A stretch of 32,442 nucleotides of DNA from Eubacterium minutum ATCC 700079 (GCA_003433295.1 CP016202.1:785998-818439), one strand, 5' to 3'. Shown: positions 14,863-22,516, counted from the first letter of the stretch. Translations and numbers: made by a program. The notes: generated from the letters alone by a model not told the origin.

Positions 14863-15288
14863 TTAAGCCATTTGCATTTGTGTAGAAAAACTTACTAAAG
14901 CTTGAGATAGTTTTGGAGCCATCTCTACTGATTTTAACGGTATTGTAGCTACAATCTTATTTGTTTTAGGATTAACTAAATTTGCCATTAATGAACCATC
15001 TTTTTTTGTCATCAGCTTTAAGGCGCCTTTAGCAATTTTAGTTTTTTGGTCATCAATTAGAATCGCTTGTAGAACTGTATCCGGAATAGCAGCTTTAATA
15101 GCATTTATAAGTGAAGGGGTTGTATATAACATTTTTTCTATTTTATCAAAAGTATTATTAGCCCCTTTCAATAATGGTTTTGCAATTTCCGGAACATCCC
15201 TAAAAAACGATTTGGGTTCACAAGAGTACTCAGGTGAATCAATTACTTCTACATCTTCTGCGTCAACGTATATTACTTCATTATCCAT
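14863..15288 (-). CDS. Hypothetical protein, probably truncated by a nonsense mutation
   Basis: 141 residues; the ATG at 15288 is preceded by AGGAGG at six bases. The acidic start MDNEVIYVDAEDVEVID is followed by a region with FRDVPEIAKPLL and ALKLMTKKDGSLMANLVNPK, and it ends in ALVSFSTQMQMA. In my recollection of related hypothetical proteins this segment continues as MQMAQIAEQI and a long C-terminal part. Here the TAA stop at 14863-14865 sits where a CAA (Gln) would give exactly that, and the frame continues after it as IAEQIQSVQVAYES before another TAA at 14818-14820. So the gene looks like a decayed N-terminal piece. The function of the family is unknown to me. Confidence 0.65.
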   Translation of the reverse strand: MDNEVIYVDAEDVEVIDSPEYSCEPKSFFRDVPEIAKPLLKGANNTFDKIEKMLYTTPSLINAIKAAIPDTVLQAILIDDQKTKIAKGALKLMTKKDGSLMANLVNPKTNKIVATIPLKSVEMAPKLSQALVSFSTQMQMA

Positions 15289-15299
15289 TCCTTTCCTCC

Positions 15300-15383
15300 T
15301 TATCCCCATGTTTTATCACATAACTCTTTTGAAAGTTCTTCAGCATCTTTCTGGTGGTATCGTTGAAAATAATGTATTCTCAT
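15300..15383 (-). CDS. Tiny ORF, possible remnant
   Basis: A 27-codon ORF, MRIHYFQRYHQKDAEELSKE and onward to CDKTWG. GAAAGGAAGTG lies a few bases before its ATG. Its stop lies just before the ribosome binding site of the next gene, so it would be its leader ORF. The opening IHYFQRYH resembles the start of larger uncharacterised proteins in anaerobes as I recall them, so it may be a fused remnant. Low certainty. Confidence 0.35.
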   Translation of the reverse strand: MRIHYFQRYHQKDAEELSKELCDKTWG

Positions 15384-15450
15384 AAGTCACTTCCTTTCGC
15401 ATTTTGTTTTTATATACTTTCCCGTTTTCATTCTATTATCTTCCGGTTTC

Positions 15451-15654
15451 TTAGCATCCTCTGGAATAGCCCGATATGATCCTATCCGCCAAAGTATCAC
15501 TCAAAGTATCAAATTGATCCTTTGGTGCTTTGGACTGATCTATTAGCTCACTTTGGAGCGCTTTGAAATGTAGACGGATTCCATTTCCCAACACCTCATA
15601 CTGCGGCAGTTCCGCATCCCCCCACTCGAGACATATATCCAAACACAGTATCAA
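15451..15654 (-). pseudogene. C-terminal fragment of an AlbA/RecG-like ATP-binding regulator
   Basis: A 67-codon frame with ICLEWGDAELPQYEVLGNG (about residues 7-25), then IRLHFKALQSELI. It resembles the C-terminal winged segment of proteins with an AlbA_2/RecG-like DNA-binding and ATP-binding domain (CxEWGxPxPxYE, then a beta strand). There is no ATG and no ribosome binding site, only a TTG at 15654, and the rest of such a protein (usually over 400 residues) is absent. It begins ten bases after the dGTPase stop. Best read as a remnant. Confidence 0.5.
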
Positions 15655-15664
15655 TATTATAAAA

Positions 15665-17116
15665 TTATTTTATTCCATAAAGTTCCTGATACAAATTTTT
15701 AGCATACGAATCTGTCATCCCGCTAATAAAGTCTATTACCATCATAAATTTATAGTATAACCTTTCATTTTTACCTTCCGGTTTCATCTTCAAATATTCA
15801 TCTCTTAAGTTCTGTGAGATTAGATTAACATATTTTTTATCGGATTTTGACATGCACATATCTGCATTATTCTCTTTCCAATATCTAACAGCATAAATAA
15901 AATCATTTAAAAGTGATTCTATTATTTTTTTTGCAGCCAACTCCCGCTTTAGTATCTCAGCATCATTAAATACAAATTGTTTCATTGCTTCTTTTAATAT
16001 TTTCATTGTAATCATATGATTTGTATTGCAAAATAAATCATGCTTAAATGAACCATCCATAATAGACTCAAATGAATCAGAAAATCGAAATACCGCTACA
16101 TACATCAACCACTTTTTTGTACGAGCAATCCATTTCTGAAATGCATTGAAAACATCTCCGGCATTTTTCTCAGCATTTTTTATTATTTTCTTCAAATCCT
16201 TCAATATCGCCTCTGTATATTTTTTTTGATATTTATATTTATTTTCATCAATTGTTTTGACTTCACCTTCATAATAGGCAATAAATTGATCTATTTCAAA
16301 CAACCCTTTCTTCAAAGCGTCTTCTAAATCGGCAGTAGCATATGCAATATCATCTGCAGCTTCCAGTAAAAATGTCAATGGATGCCTTACATATTCTCCA
16401 TCTATTTCTGTTCCGGTGCTTTGGCAGATATCTTTTACTATGTTATTTTCTGAATAATAATATCCCGGCTTATGTTTTTTTATATCCTCATCATGCTCTG
16501 AAAAATTCGTAGAATCTGTCGGATACTTCATTAAAGTATTAAGAATACTGTATGAGAGATTTATATCATTACCATTCGAATGTGTTTTTGTTAATATCCT
16601 TAAAGCTTGTGCATTGCCCTCAAAATTTTTTAAATCCCCCTTCATTTGTTCATTTAGAATTTCTCTAATTGGAGTTTCATTAAAATTAAAATCATCTTTT
16701 TCCAGTTCTTTTTTAAACCAATCCCCAATAACCACTTCTCCAAAATGTCCAAATGGAGGATTTCCAATATCATGCAACAATCCTGCACACGCTAAAACTG
16801 AAGGTATATTTTCAATATCTAGATCTCCATTTTTTAGTTCTTCTTGACAATAATCTGTTGTACCCTTTGTAATCATTATTCCTAATTGCCTTGCAACAGA
16901 TGATACCTCAATCGAATGTGTTAGCCTCGTCCTTACAAAATCACTTTTATCTAAGGGGAAGACTTGTGTTTTATCCTGTAATCTGCGAAATGCTGAGCTT
17001 GATATAATCTGCTCATAATCAATTTCCATATCACTAATAGGATAGCTCAAAAACTCTTTCGGTTTTTCCTCCCTTTCGATTTTTGTTTTTGATGATAAAA
17101 GTTTATTCCATTCCAT
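15665..17116 (-). CDS. dgt: Deoxyguanosinetriphosphate triphosphohydrolase (dGTPase)
   Basis: A 483-residue HD-domain enzyme that hydrolyses dGTP (or other dNTPs) to the deoxynucleoside and triphosphate. The metal-binding HD motif is complete: RLTHSIEV (His 67), LLHDIGNPPFGHFGE (His 115, Asp 116, with His 124 after) and ADDIAYATADLEDA (Asp 255/256). The N-terminal ISSSAFRRLQDKTQVFPL is typical of Dgt. Length is close to E. coli Dgt (about 505). The ATG at 17116 has AGGAGAT upstream. The gene is AT-rich and lies in the island with a 52-codon ORF 19 bp upstream and a tandem HEPN-like protein beyond. dGTPases of accessory regions are known anti-phage factors that deplete nucleotides, so a defence role is plausible but inferred. 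Confidence 0.92.
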   Translation of the reverse strand: MEWNKLLSSKTKIEREEKPKEFLSYPISDMEIDYEQIISSSAFRRLQDKTQVFPLDKSDFVRTRLTHSIEVSSVARQLGIMITKGTTDYCQEELKNGDLDIENIPSVLACAGLLHDIGNPPFGHFGEVVIGDWFKKELEKDDFNFNETPIREILNEQMKGDLKNFEGNAQALRILTKTHSNGNDINLSYSILNTLMKYPTDSTNFSEHDEDIKKHKPGYYYSENNIVKDICQSTGTEIDGEYVRHPLTFLLEAADDIAYATADLEDALKKGLFEIDQFIAYYEGEVKTIDENKYKYQKKYTEAILKDLKKIIKNAEKNAGDVFNAFQKWIARTKKWLMYVAVFRFSDSFESIMDGSFKHDLFCNTNHMITMKILKEAMKQFVFNDAEILKRELAAKKIIESLLNDFIYAVRYWKENNADMCMSKSDKKYVNLISQNLRDEYLKMKPEGKNERLYYKFMMVIDFISGMTDSYAKNLYQELYGIK

Positions 17117-17135
17117 GCCTTATCTCCTTTACTTA

Positions 17136-17294
17136 TTATGAACGTCCTTTAATTCCATAAGTATCATGATAGATACCACGTGCACCGCCTTTCATTGCTT
17201 TCGAATTTGTTAACTTTGTTCCTGCAGTTACCATAGCATGATGTGCCTCTTCATTTGCTGCCTGAACAGTATATGCAGCATCATTCTGTTGCAT
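17136..17294 (-). CDS. Small ORF (52 codons) upstream of dGTPase
   Basis: ATG at 17294 to TAA at 17138-17136. The product begins MQQNDAAYTVQAANEEAHHA and ends GGARGIYHDTYGIKGRS, with no hydrophobic segment. The first half is helical and Ala-rich, the second Gly- and basic-rich. GAGGGG lies 11 bases before the ATG, and an in-frame TGA lies 18 bases upstream, so this is not simply a long open frame. It ends 19 bp before the dGTPase start on the same strand. It could be a regulator or partner of the dGTPase, or a remnant of a larger gene. I do not recognise the family. Confidence 0.5.
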   Translation of the reverse strand: MQQNDAAYTVQAANEEAHHAMVTAGTKLTNSKAMKGGARGIYHDTYGIKGRS

Positions 17295-17367
17295 TACCGG
17301 TTCATCCCCTCACCAGATTATTAATGTTTGCCAGAAATTTACTATCTATGATCTCCAGCAACTTGAT

Positions 17368-18579
17368 TTAATATTCAATCGCCTCAGCATTGATCATCTC
17401 GTATTCATATGCTGTTTTCATTTCATTTTCGTAATCAGCTATCAAATCAAGACTAGAAACACAACTTTCAAAGAAATTGATTATTGCCTTGAGATATGTA
17501 TATACGTTACTCAGGTCTAATTTTTTATCATTAAAACGATACTCCAAACTATAAGAGGTTGGATAACGGAAGTTATCGCCTTTCTTATCCAATCCATTTA
17601 TTTCATCTAGTAGTCTTTCAACAATATCAATAATCTCAGAATCATTTGTATAACTTTCGATTACGGGCTTGACATACTTCCACAAATCCTTTTTTATGTA
17701 ATGGCTTTTTCGTTTAGCATGGAATACTTTTAGTGATACGCCATTATCAACTCTACTACAGAACAATCGTTTTAAATATAATTCTATTGTATTTCTGAAC
17801 ATAAAGATTAGAGGATACAGCTTGTCTTTATTTGCAATGTTCCTATTTGAATAAATAAAATCAATTGCTTCCGAGTATCCTCTTATCTTAACAGGGAAAC
17901 CTCCGTCTGAGACTTCCTGCCATAAATGACAGTTTCCGAATCCATCTGATGTAAAAACAAAGAACTCAGGTTCTAGTGTGATGTCAAATTCCTCTTTTTT
18001 GAAAATAATTCCTTTCTCAATACATTTCTTCACTAGTGCAAAAGCGTGTAATAAATTATTGGCAATGACTTTATTATCCAAAAACCTATCTCCGTATTTT
18101 GAAAGAAAATCATCTTCAAAAGGAAACCTGAACACGTCGGAGTTTTTATCAACTTCTTCCATGGATCCCAAATATTTGGTTAACCATTTTTCTTCTTTAT
18201 CAGTTAAAAAATTTTCAACCCCAGAGTCAGAGTATTTCTTTAATAGCATAGAAACATCATGACAACATTCTTCGAAAGCATCTTGCACATCTTTTTTCCG
18301 TGATAAAACTCTGCATAATAAAGCCTTCAATCCTAACTCAATGCCATGACGAACTAAGAACACACTTGCTAAAAACCACATATCTGATTTAGGGTTATCG
18401 TGTCCACTATCAATCACTTTTTCAAATGTTTTATAGCCACATTCATAGAACTGATATGCTAGAATCTTATAATCATCAAACAAATTGCGACTCCATTTAA
18501 TTGTTACAGAAGTATCCTTGTTGTTGATTCTCCAAAAGTTCATATCAAACGATGGATAAATCGATACCGAATCATTCAC
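17368..18579 (-). CDS. Hypothetical protein with two HEPN-like repeats
   Basis: About 403 residues. The GTG at 18579 is chosen because GGAAGGGG precedes it at eight bases; an ATG at 18597 has no visible ribosome binding site. The protein contains two related halves. Half 1 has LVRHGIELGLKALLC (about residues 75-89), CHDVSMLLKKY (about 106-116) and FRFP (about 150-153). Half 2 has FMFRNTIELYLKRLFC (about 259-274), HYIKKDLWKY (about 293-302) and FRYP (about 337-340). The pattern of an Arg/His-starting helix, a later His-Asp segment and an FRYP motif resembles HEPN-type helical domains. These are common in toxins and RNA-cleaving defence proteins. AT-rich, in the island next to the dGTPase cluster. 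The HEPN call is a fold-level inference. Confidence 0.6.
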   Translation of the reverse strand: MNDSVSIYPSFDMNFWRINNKDTSVTIKWSRNLFDDYKILAYQFYECGYKTFEKVIDSGHDNPKSDMWFLASVFLVRHGIELGLKALLCRVLSRKKDVQDAFEECCHDVSMLLKKYSDSGVENFLTDKEEKWLTKYLGSMEEVDKNSDVFRFPFEDDFLSKYGDRFLDNKVIANNLLHAFALVKKCIEKGIIFKKEEFDITLEPEFFVFTSDGFGNCHLWQEVSDGGFPVKIRGYSEAIDFIYSNRNIANKDKLYPLIFMFRNTIELYLKRLFCSRVDNGVSLKVFHAKRKSHYIKKDLWKYVKPVIESYTNDSEIIDIVERLLDEINGLDKKGDNFRYPTSYSLEYRFNDKKLDLSNVYTYLKAIINFFESCVSSLDLIADYENEMKTAYEYEMINAEAIEY

Positions 18580-18726
18580 GCTAAAATCCCCTTCCATATC
18601 ATCTAGTCCACAGGCAAAACCCTATCACCGATTTTATCATAGATGTGGTTTCATATAAGAAATATGGACTTTTATTAGCTACTTACCAATCCTGAAAAAG
18701 ATCGTAAAGATTCTGCTTTTTACTAT

Positions 18727-20520
18727 TTATTTTTCTCTCATTGACATCAAACAGACGCACTCCACATGCCCTGTCCAGCAGAACATGTCGACGGGAGTGG
18801 CCTCGATAAATTCGTAGCCCCCGCGGAGAAGGAATTTCACATCCCTTGCCATGGTCGCGGGGTCGCAGGATACGTAAATTATTTTCTGTGGTGACACCCT
18901 TGCAATACATGCGAGCAGGCGCTCATCGCACCCGTTTCTCGGCGGATCGAGTATTGCCAGATGCGCCTCATCGATTTTCAGGCTCGAATCGCCCGTGAAG
19001 TCCTCCGACATCAGATTTGGAATCTCCTCTTCCGCCATACCGCATAGGTACCTTGCATTTACGATACCGTTTATTACGGCATTTCTGTTGGCATCGATTA
19101 CTGCGCTCTTTACCGCTTCCACTCCCACGACCGACGTTTTTTCAAACGCCGATTCATCTCTGCTACGGAGTTCGTTGAGAAGCCACAGTCCGATTGTGCC
19201 GGCGCCACAATACAAATCCAGTATTTTCTCCCCGCCCGAAAGTTCCGCGTAGCGACAGACTGTATTGTAAAGCTTTTCCGTCTGCACGGGATTTACCTGA
19301 TAAAAAGAATATGGCGAAATCTCAAATCTCATACCCCCGAGTTCATCGTTTATCGTGCTTTTGCCAGCAAGTACTTTACTTCTTTTTTCTTTTGTGTTCT
19401 TTTTTGACACATTTCGCAAATATTCCACGCCGCCCTTGCGGGACGTTTTGTCGGTGTCCATATTCAGAACTATGCTCTGCAAACTATAAAACGGTTCAGC
19501 GGGCAGTAACGTATCGAATGAATCATCAGCAGGCAAGTTGGCACGCGGCTCAGAGCAATTTTCACATCTTTCTGAGGCGCTGCCGTACGTCGCGGAAAAG
19601 TCGCCGCATGTCGCGGAAGAATTGTCGCACGTTGCGGAAGAGTTGCCGCATGTCGCGGAAGAATTGTCGCACGTTGCGGAAGAGTTACCGTACGTTGCGA
19701 AAGAGTTGTCGCACGCCTTAAGGTTGCATGCATCCACGGCGTCTGCGAGCATTTCCGTAAGTTCCTCCACATGAGGTATGCCGCTGCCGGCAAGTGTAAG
19801 AATAACCATCACCTCGCCCGTACCGAAAGCGGTCCTCACCGTGACATTTCGTATCAGTCCCTTTTCAGCGTTTTTTCCACAGCCCGGCACCTCATACATT
19901 TTCATATACCGCCGCAACGCATCCGCCACGGCGATCGCTGGCATGGACTGTATTTTGCAATCGTGACAGTCGACTATATCATGGGAGTTTCTCCGGTAGA
20001 AGCCTATTACAGGTTCGACGCTTCTTCCCTTGATTTTCCCCGCGGATTTTCTTGAGTTCTTTAAGCCGGGTCCCTTTGCGGTATTTGCATTTACATGCAG
20101 CTCCGGAATTTTCCTTGAAACCTGCATGCTCGCCTTGTTCCTGTATCGGAAATAATTGGAATCTTTCACTATTGGTTTTATATTGGGGTTTTTGAGCCCC
20201 GCCAGCCTTATTAAGGCCTCCTTCAGATGTCTTTCTTTGAGTTTCGCCTGCATATCGTAGGTTATTTTTGAATACATGCAGCCGCCACAGTCGTCCTGAA
20301 AGTCGCAAAATCCCTCGGTTCTATGAGGTGATGCCTTCACGATGTCAAGTAATTTTGCAAATGCGTAACGTTTCTTTACTTTGGTCAGTTCCACGGACAG
20401 CGTATCTCCCGGCAAACCGCCGTATACAAAGACAGCCAGACCCTCCGGCGTTTTGCCGAGGCCCTGACCGTCAACTGTCATATCTTCAATTTCCAATTCA
20501 ATGATTTGACCTCTATTCAT
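18727..20520 (-). CDS. rlmD: 23S rRNA (uracil-5-)-methyltransferase RumA/RlmD-like, with repeat insertion
   Basis: A 597-residue SAM-dependent RNA methyltransferase. It has an N-terminal TRAM domain (about residues 1-60), iron-sulfur Cys ligands in FCDFQDDCGGC (Cys 72, 78, 81) with a later Cys at about 185/188, SAM motif ILDLYCGAGTIGLWL (433-447), LDPPRNGCD (524-532) and the catalytic Cys in YVSCDPATMARD (Cys 552). Family members are usually about 450 residues. The excess is largely an insertion at about 268-345 that contains 7-residue repeats of the type NSSATCD/NSSATCG. The ATG at 20520 has AGAGGG six bases upstream, within a 10-bp duplicated element. Paralogues (RlmC/RlmD/RlmCD) cannot be told apart here with certainty. 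GC content is host-like, unlike the adjacent island. Confidence 0.9.
   Translation of the reverse strand: MNRGQIIELEIEDMTVDGQGLGKTPEGLAVFVYGGLPGDTLSVELTKVKKRYAFAKLLDIVKASPHRTEGFCDFQDDCGGCMYSKITYDMQAKLKERHLKEALIRLAGLKNPNIKPIVKDSNYFRYRNKASMQVSRKIPELHVNANTAKGPGLKNSRKSAGKIKGRSVEPVIGFYRRNSHDIVDCHDCKIQSMPAIAVADALRRYMKMYEVPGCGKNAEKGLIRNVTVRTAFGTGEVMVILTLAGSGIPHVEELTEMLADAVDACNLKACDNSFATYGNSSATCDNSSATCGNSSATCDNSSATCGDFSATYGSASERCENCSEPRANLPADDSFDTLLPAEPFYSLQSIVLNMDTDKTSRKGGVEYLRNVSKKNTKEKRSKVLAGKSTINDELGGMRFEISPYSFYQVNPVQTEKLYNTVCRYAELSGGEKILDLYCGAGTIGLWLLNELRSRDESAFEKTSVVGVEAVKSAVIDANRNAVINGIVNARYLCGMAEEEIPNLMSEDFTGDSSLKIDEAHLAILDPPRNGCDERLLACIARVSPQKIIYVSCDPATMARDVKFLLRGGYEFIEATPVDMFCWTGHVECVCLMSMREK
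19580..19717. repeat. 21-bp in-frame minisatellite within rlmD
   Basis: Six 21-bp units start at 19580, 19601, 19622, 19643, 19664 and 19685, with a partial seventh from 19706. Two unit types alternate (one with TTGTCGCACGTTGCGGAAGA, one with CCGCATGTCGCGGAAGA), giving a 42-bp higher-order period. Because 21 is a multiple of three, the frame is kept, and on the minus strand each unit encodes seven residues of the type NSSATC(D/G). Confidence 0.9.
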
Positions 20521-20647
20521 CTGTATCCCTCTGTATTCCTCAATCTAAAACAGGGCATTATACTTCGAACAGTCAATTACACACGTTTTCTCCGTTTCCA
20601 AAAAATCCGCTATCCGGGAATCAGACTTTGAACAGTCAATTGCACAC
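20521..20647. repeat. Direct repeats upstream of rlmD
   Basis: A 10-bp tandem pair (20521-20530 and 20531-20540, 9 of 10 bases alike) duplicates the rlmD ribosome binding site region, giving AGGAATACAG then AGGGATACAG before the ATG. Further on, the 23-bp sequence 20562-20584 recurs at 20625-20647 with 21 of 23 bases alike. The palindrome AGACGCGTCT lies at 20676-20685. No coding sequence was seen between rlmD and dltX. Confidence 0.7.
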
Positions 20648-20693
20648 CCTCGGGACTTAAACTCTTCACGACAACAGACGCGTCTTCAGGGTA

Positions 20694-20846
20694 TCAGAAC
20701 TCCGCGTAGGTGAACTCGGGCTGTGCATTTGCCCCGGAATAAAGTGTGTAGAAATACAGTCCAAGCATCAGTCCCGTGCATACCACAGTATATACGATGT
20801 ATTCTTTGGAGAATATTACGCTTTTAATTTTCTTTATAATAGTCAT
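20694..20846 (-). CDS. dltX: DltX-like small membrane protein at the 3' end of the dlt operon
   Basis: A 50-codon ORF. The ATG at 20846 lies inside the end of dltD in another frame (23-bp overlap). The product has a basic start, a single membrane helix (about residues 16-38, YIVYTVVCTGLMLGLYFYTL) and the tail PEFTYAEF. DltX peptides are about 50 residues with one helix and a conserved C-terminal F-(I/T)-Y-x-E-F, thought to contact the DltB/DltC/DltD machinery in the membrane. The tail match and operon position make the call. It is unusual here because dltX normally precedes dltA. No strong ribosome binding site precedes the ATG, so translation is probably coupled to dltD. Confidence 0.8.
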   Translation of the reverse strand: MTIIKKIKSVIFSKEYIVYTVVCTGLMLGLYFYTLYSGANAQPEFTYAEF

Positions 20847-21993
20847 AAATCGCTTCATCTATCTTCACCCATCCCTGTCCTGCCGGATGTGCGGCATCAA
20901 ATAAAAAATACGGTACATAATCATACTTCGAGAAGTTTTCAAGCTTTGCCCCGTATGCTTGGGCATATTCGGTTATTTTATCCGCAAAGACTTTCCTCTT
21001 GTCCTTCTTGAGCCCCGTGTAATCATACCATCTCCCGTTGAGAGGCAGAATGACGAGTAACGGTTTTATCTTTTCGGCTCTGCACACCTGCAGGAACGCT
21101 TCCAGATCGTCGTATTCAGGGGATCTCAGGAAGTTCTCTTTCTTATGCAGATTTTTTGCGATTTTGAACCTGTGCTTGAATTTCAAATTCCAGTTTCTTG
21201 CTCTGATGTAATACGGATTGTTAGTCTTAAATGTTTCGTTTTTTGCTTTGGCAAACATTTCGTCCCAGTCTATGGGAGTTTCATCATTTTCCTTCGACAC
21301 ATATTTCTTCTTTTTTTTGATCTGTTCGGCCTTGAGCAAACCCTTGAGCGTCAGAACATCCTTGTCGCGGACGTACCTCTTTCGCAAACCATAGGCAAGT
21401 TTCGCAATCTCACCCGCCTTTTTGTCGACAAAGATTCTGTCAATTTCCATTATCCTGTGCAATACCGATCCCGAATCCGCCATCAGACTTTCGGTACGAT
21501 TTGCCACATATCTCTTCGTTTCATCCGGTATCGTTTTGTTTTCCATGAACGACATGTACGCGCTTTCGGAAAAACGCAGTCCGTACCGGTCCGGCCTCAC
21601 ACCGTTTTTATAAAACCATGTGGGAGATAACAACAGAACCGCCTTTCGCTTTTTCATCTTGGGCGAAATTGCGCCGAGCATCACCGTGTGGTTCAGGCAC
21701 TGATTGTACGGACCTCCGATCGTCATCAGAGAAACACTGTGGTTTCTGAAGATGTTTTTCGAATGATAAATCGTCTGTCTTCCGTGCTTAAACTCCGAAG
21801 AACCGAACACCGGCATCGTATCGCCGTGCAGATTTTGCGCTATAACCCCTGACGCCAAATCTTTGAACGGATTGTACCATGTTCCGAACTCTTTGTTGTT
21901 CAATCTCAAATCGTGACTGAATCCGAAATGAAATACAGATATTATTATAATGCAAATTATTGCAGATGTAATGAACGCCGCAATCTTTTTCAT
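20824..21993 (-). CDS. dltD: D-alanine esterification protein DltD
   Basis: A 389-residue protein with one N-terminal membrane helix (about residues 4-24) and an extracytoplasmic SGNH/GDSL-like domain. The Ser motif GSSEF is at about residues 64-68, and the Asp-His pair lies in DAAHPAGQGW near the C-terminus. DltD acts outside the membrane in moving D-alanine from the DltB/DltC system to lipoteichoic acid. The ATG at 21993 follows AAGGGGG; a TTG one codon earlier is less likely. It is fourth in the operon, 112 bp after dltC, and its 3' end overlaps the dltX-like gene. Confidence 0.9.
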   Translation of the reverse strand: MKKIAAFITSAIICIIIISVFHFGFSHDLRLNNKEFGTWYNPFKDLASGVIAQNLHGDTMPVFGSSEFKHGRQTIYHSKNIFRNHSVSLMTIGGPYNQCLNHTVMLGAISPKMKKRKAVLLLSPTWFYKNGVRPDRYGLRFSESAYMSFMENKTIPDETKRYVANRTESLMADSGSVLHRIMEIDRIFVDKKAGEIAKLAYGLRKRYVRDKDVLTLKGLLKAEQIKKKKKYVSKENDETPIDWDEMFAKAKNETFKTNNPYYIRARNWNLKFKHRFKIAKNLHKKENFLRSPEYDDLEAFLQVCRAEKIKPLLVILPLNGRWYDYTGLKKDKRKVFADKITEYAQAYGAKLENFSKYDYVPYFLFDAAHPAGQGWVKIDEAIYDYYKEN

Positions 21994-22105
21994 CAATCCC
22001 CCTTACAATTTTCAATAAAGTTCCCGAAGGTAGCCCTCTGCTTTCCGGCACGCAGTATGCAACGCCTGTGCCTGCGTGCGCCTGCATTTTCGACTTTGCC
22101 GGTGG

Positions 22106-22336
22106 CTACATCCTTGACTTCACAACGTTGATAATCTTGTTGGGAGTGTCCATCTCCTCTCTTGTCACCTCGGACGGTGCAATCACAACGTCAAAATTTT
22201 CTTCAATTGCGATGAGAAGTTCGGTGTAGTCCAGCGAATCCATAAGGTCCTCATCATTAAGATTTATATCTCTGTTTTCCTTTACAATCTCATCTCCGCA
22301 TATTTCTTCTAAAATGTCCAGCAATTTTTCTTCCAT
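22106..22336 (-). CDS. dltC: D-alanyl carrier protein DltC
   Basis: A 76-residue acidic helical carrier. The phosphopantetheine attachment Ser lies in DLMDSLDYTELL (about residues 30-41; Ser at about 34). The holo-protein carries D-alanine as a thioester from DltA to the DltB channel in the membrane. Length is normal. The ATG at 22336 has GGAGGAG upstream at ten bases. It is separated from dltB by 180 bp containing two short tandem repeats, an unusually large gap for this operon. Confidence 0.93.
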   Translation of the reverse strand: MEEKLLDILEEICGDEIVKENRDINLNDEDLMDSLDYTELLIAIEENFDVVIAPSEVTREEMDTPNKIINVVKSRM

Positions 22337-22377
22337 GATATTTTTTCTCCTCCAATGATATAAAATATTATATTAAT

Positions 22378-22512
22378 ACTTGCACGTACTTGCACGGCGA
22401 TCCCCTAAAGCTGATCTTTTGGCTTCATATCATATTCAAAACTTGCCGCCGCGTCGTAATCTCTCATACTATATGTTATATGTTCGCTTGCATGTTCGCT
22501 TATATGTTCGCC
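22378..22512. repeat. Short tandem repeats between dltB and dltC
   Basis: A 10-bp pair (ACTTGCACGT 22378-22387, ACTTGCACGG 22388-22397) and a 12-bp triplet (22477-22488, 22489-22500, 22501-22512; core ATGTTCGC) lie in the 180-bp gap between dltB and dltC. The second array touches the dltB 3' end. No ORF or clear hairpin is present in the gap. Confidence 0.75.
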
Positions 22513-22516
22513 GTTT

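Noticed and set aside
12000-18600. Integrated prophage or integrative element
   Set aside because: No integrase, structural phage gene, tRNA target or matching flanking att repeats were seen; composition and gene fragments support only a generic island.
19194-19721. Plus-strand frames across the rlmD repeat
   Set aside because: Arg/Ser- or Glu/Val-rich repeat peptides arise because the 21-bp unit keeps all frames open; the minus-strand methyltransferase explains the region.
20562-20647. Ends of an insertion sequence
   Set aside because: The two 23-bp copies are direct, not inverted, only 63 bp apart, and no transposase remnant lies between them.
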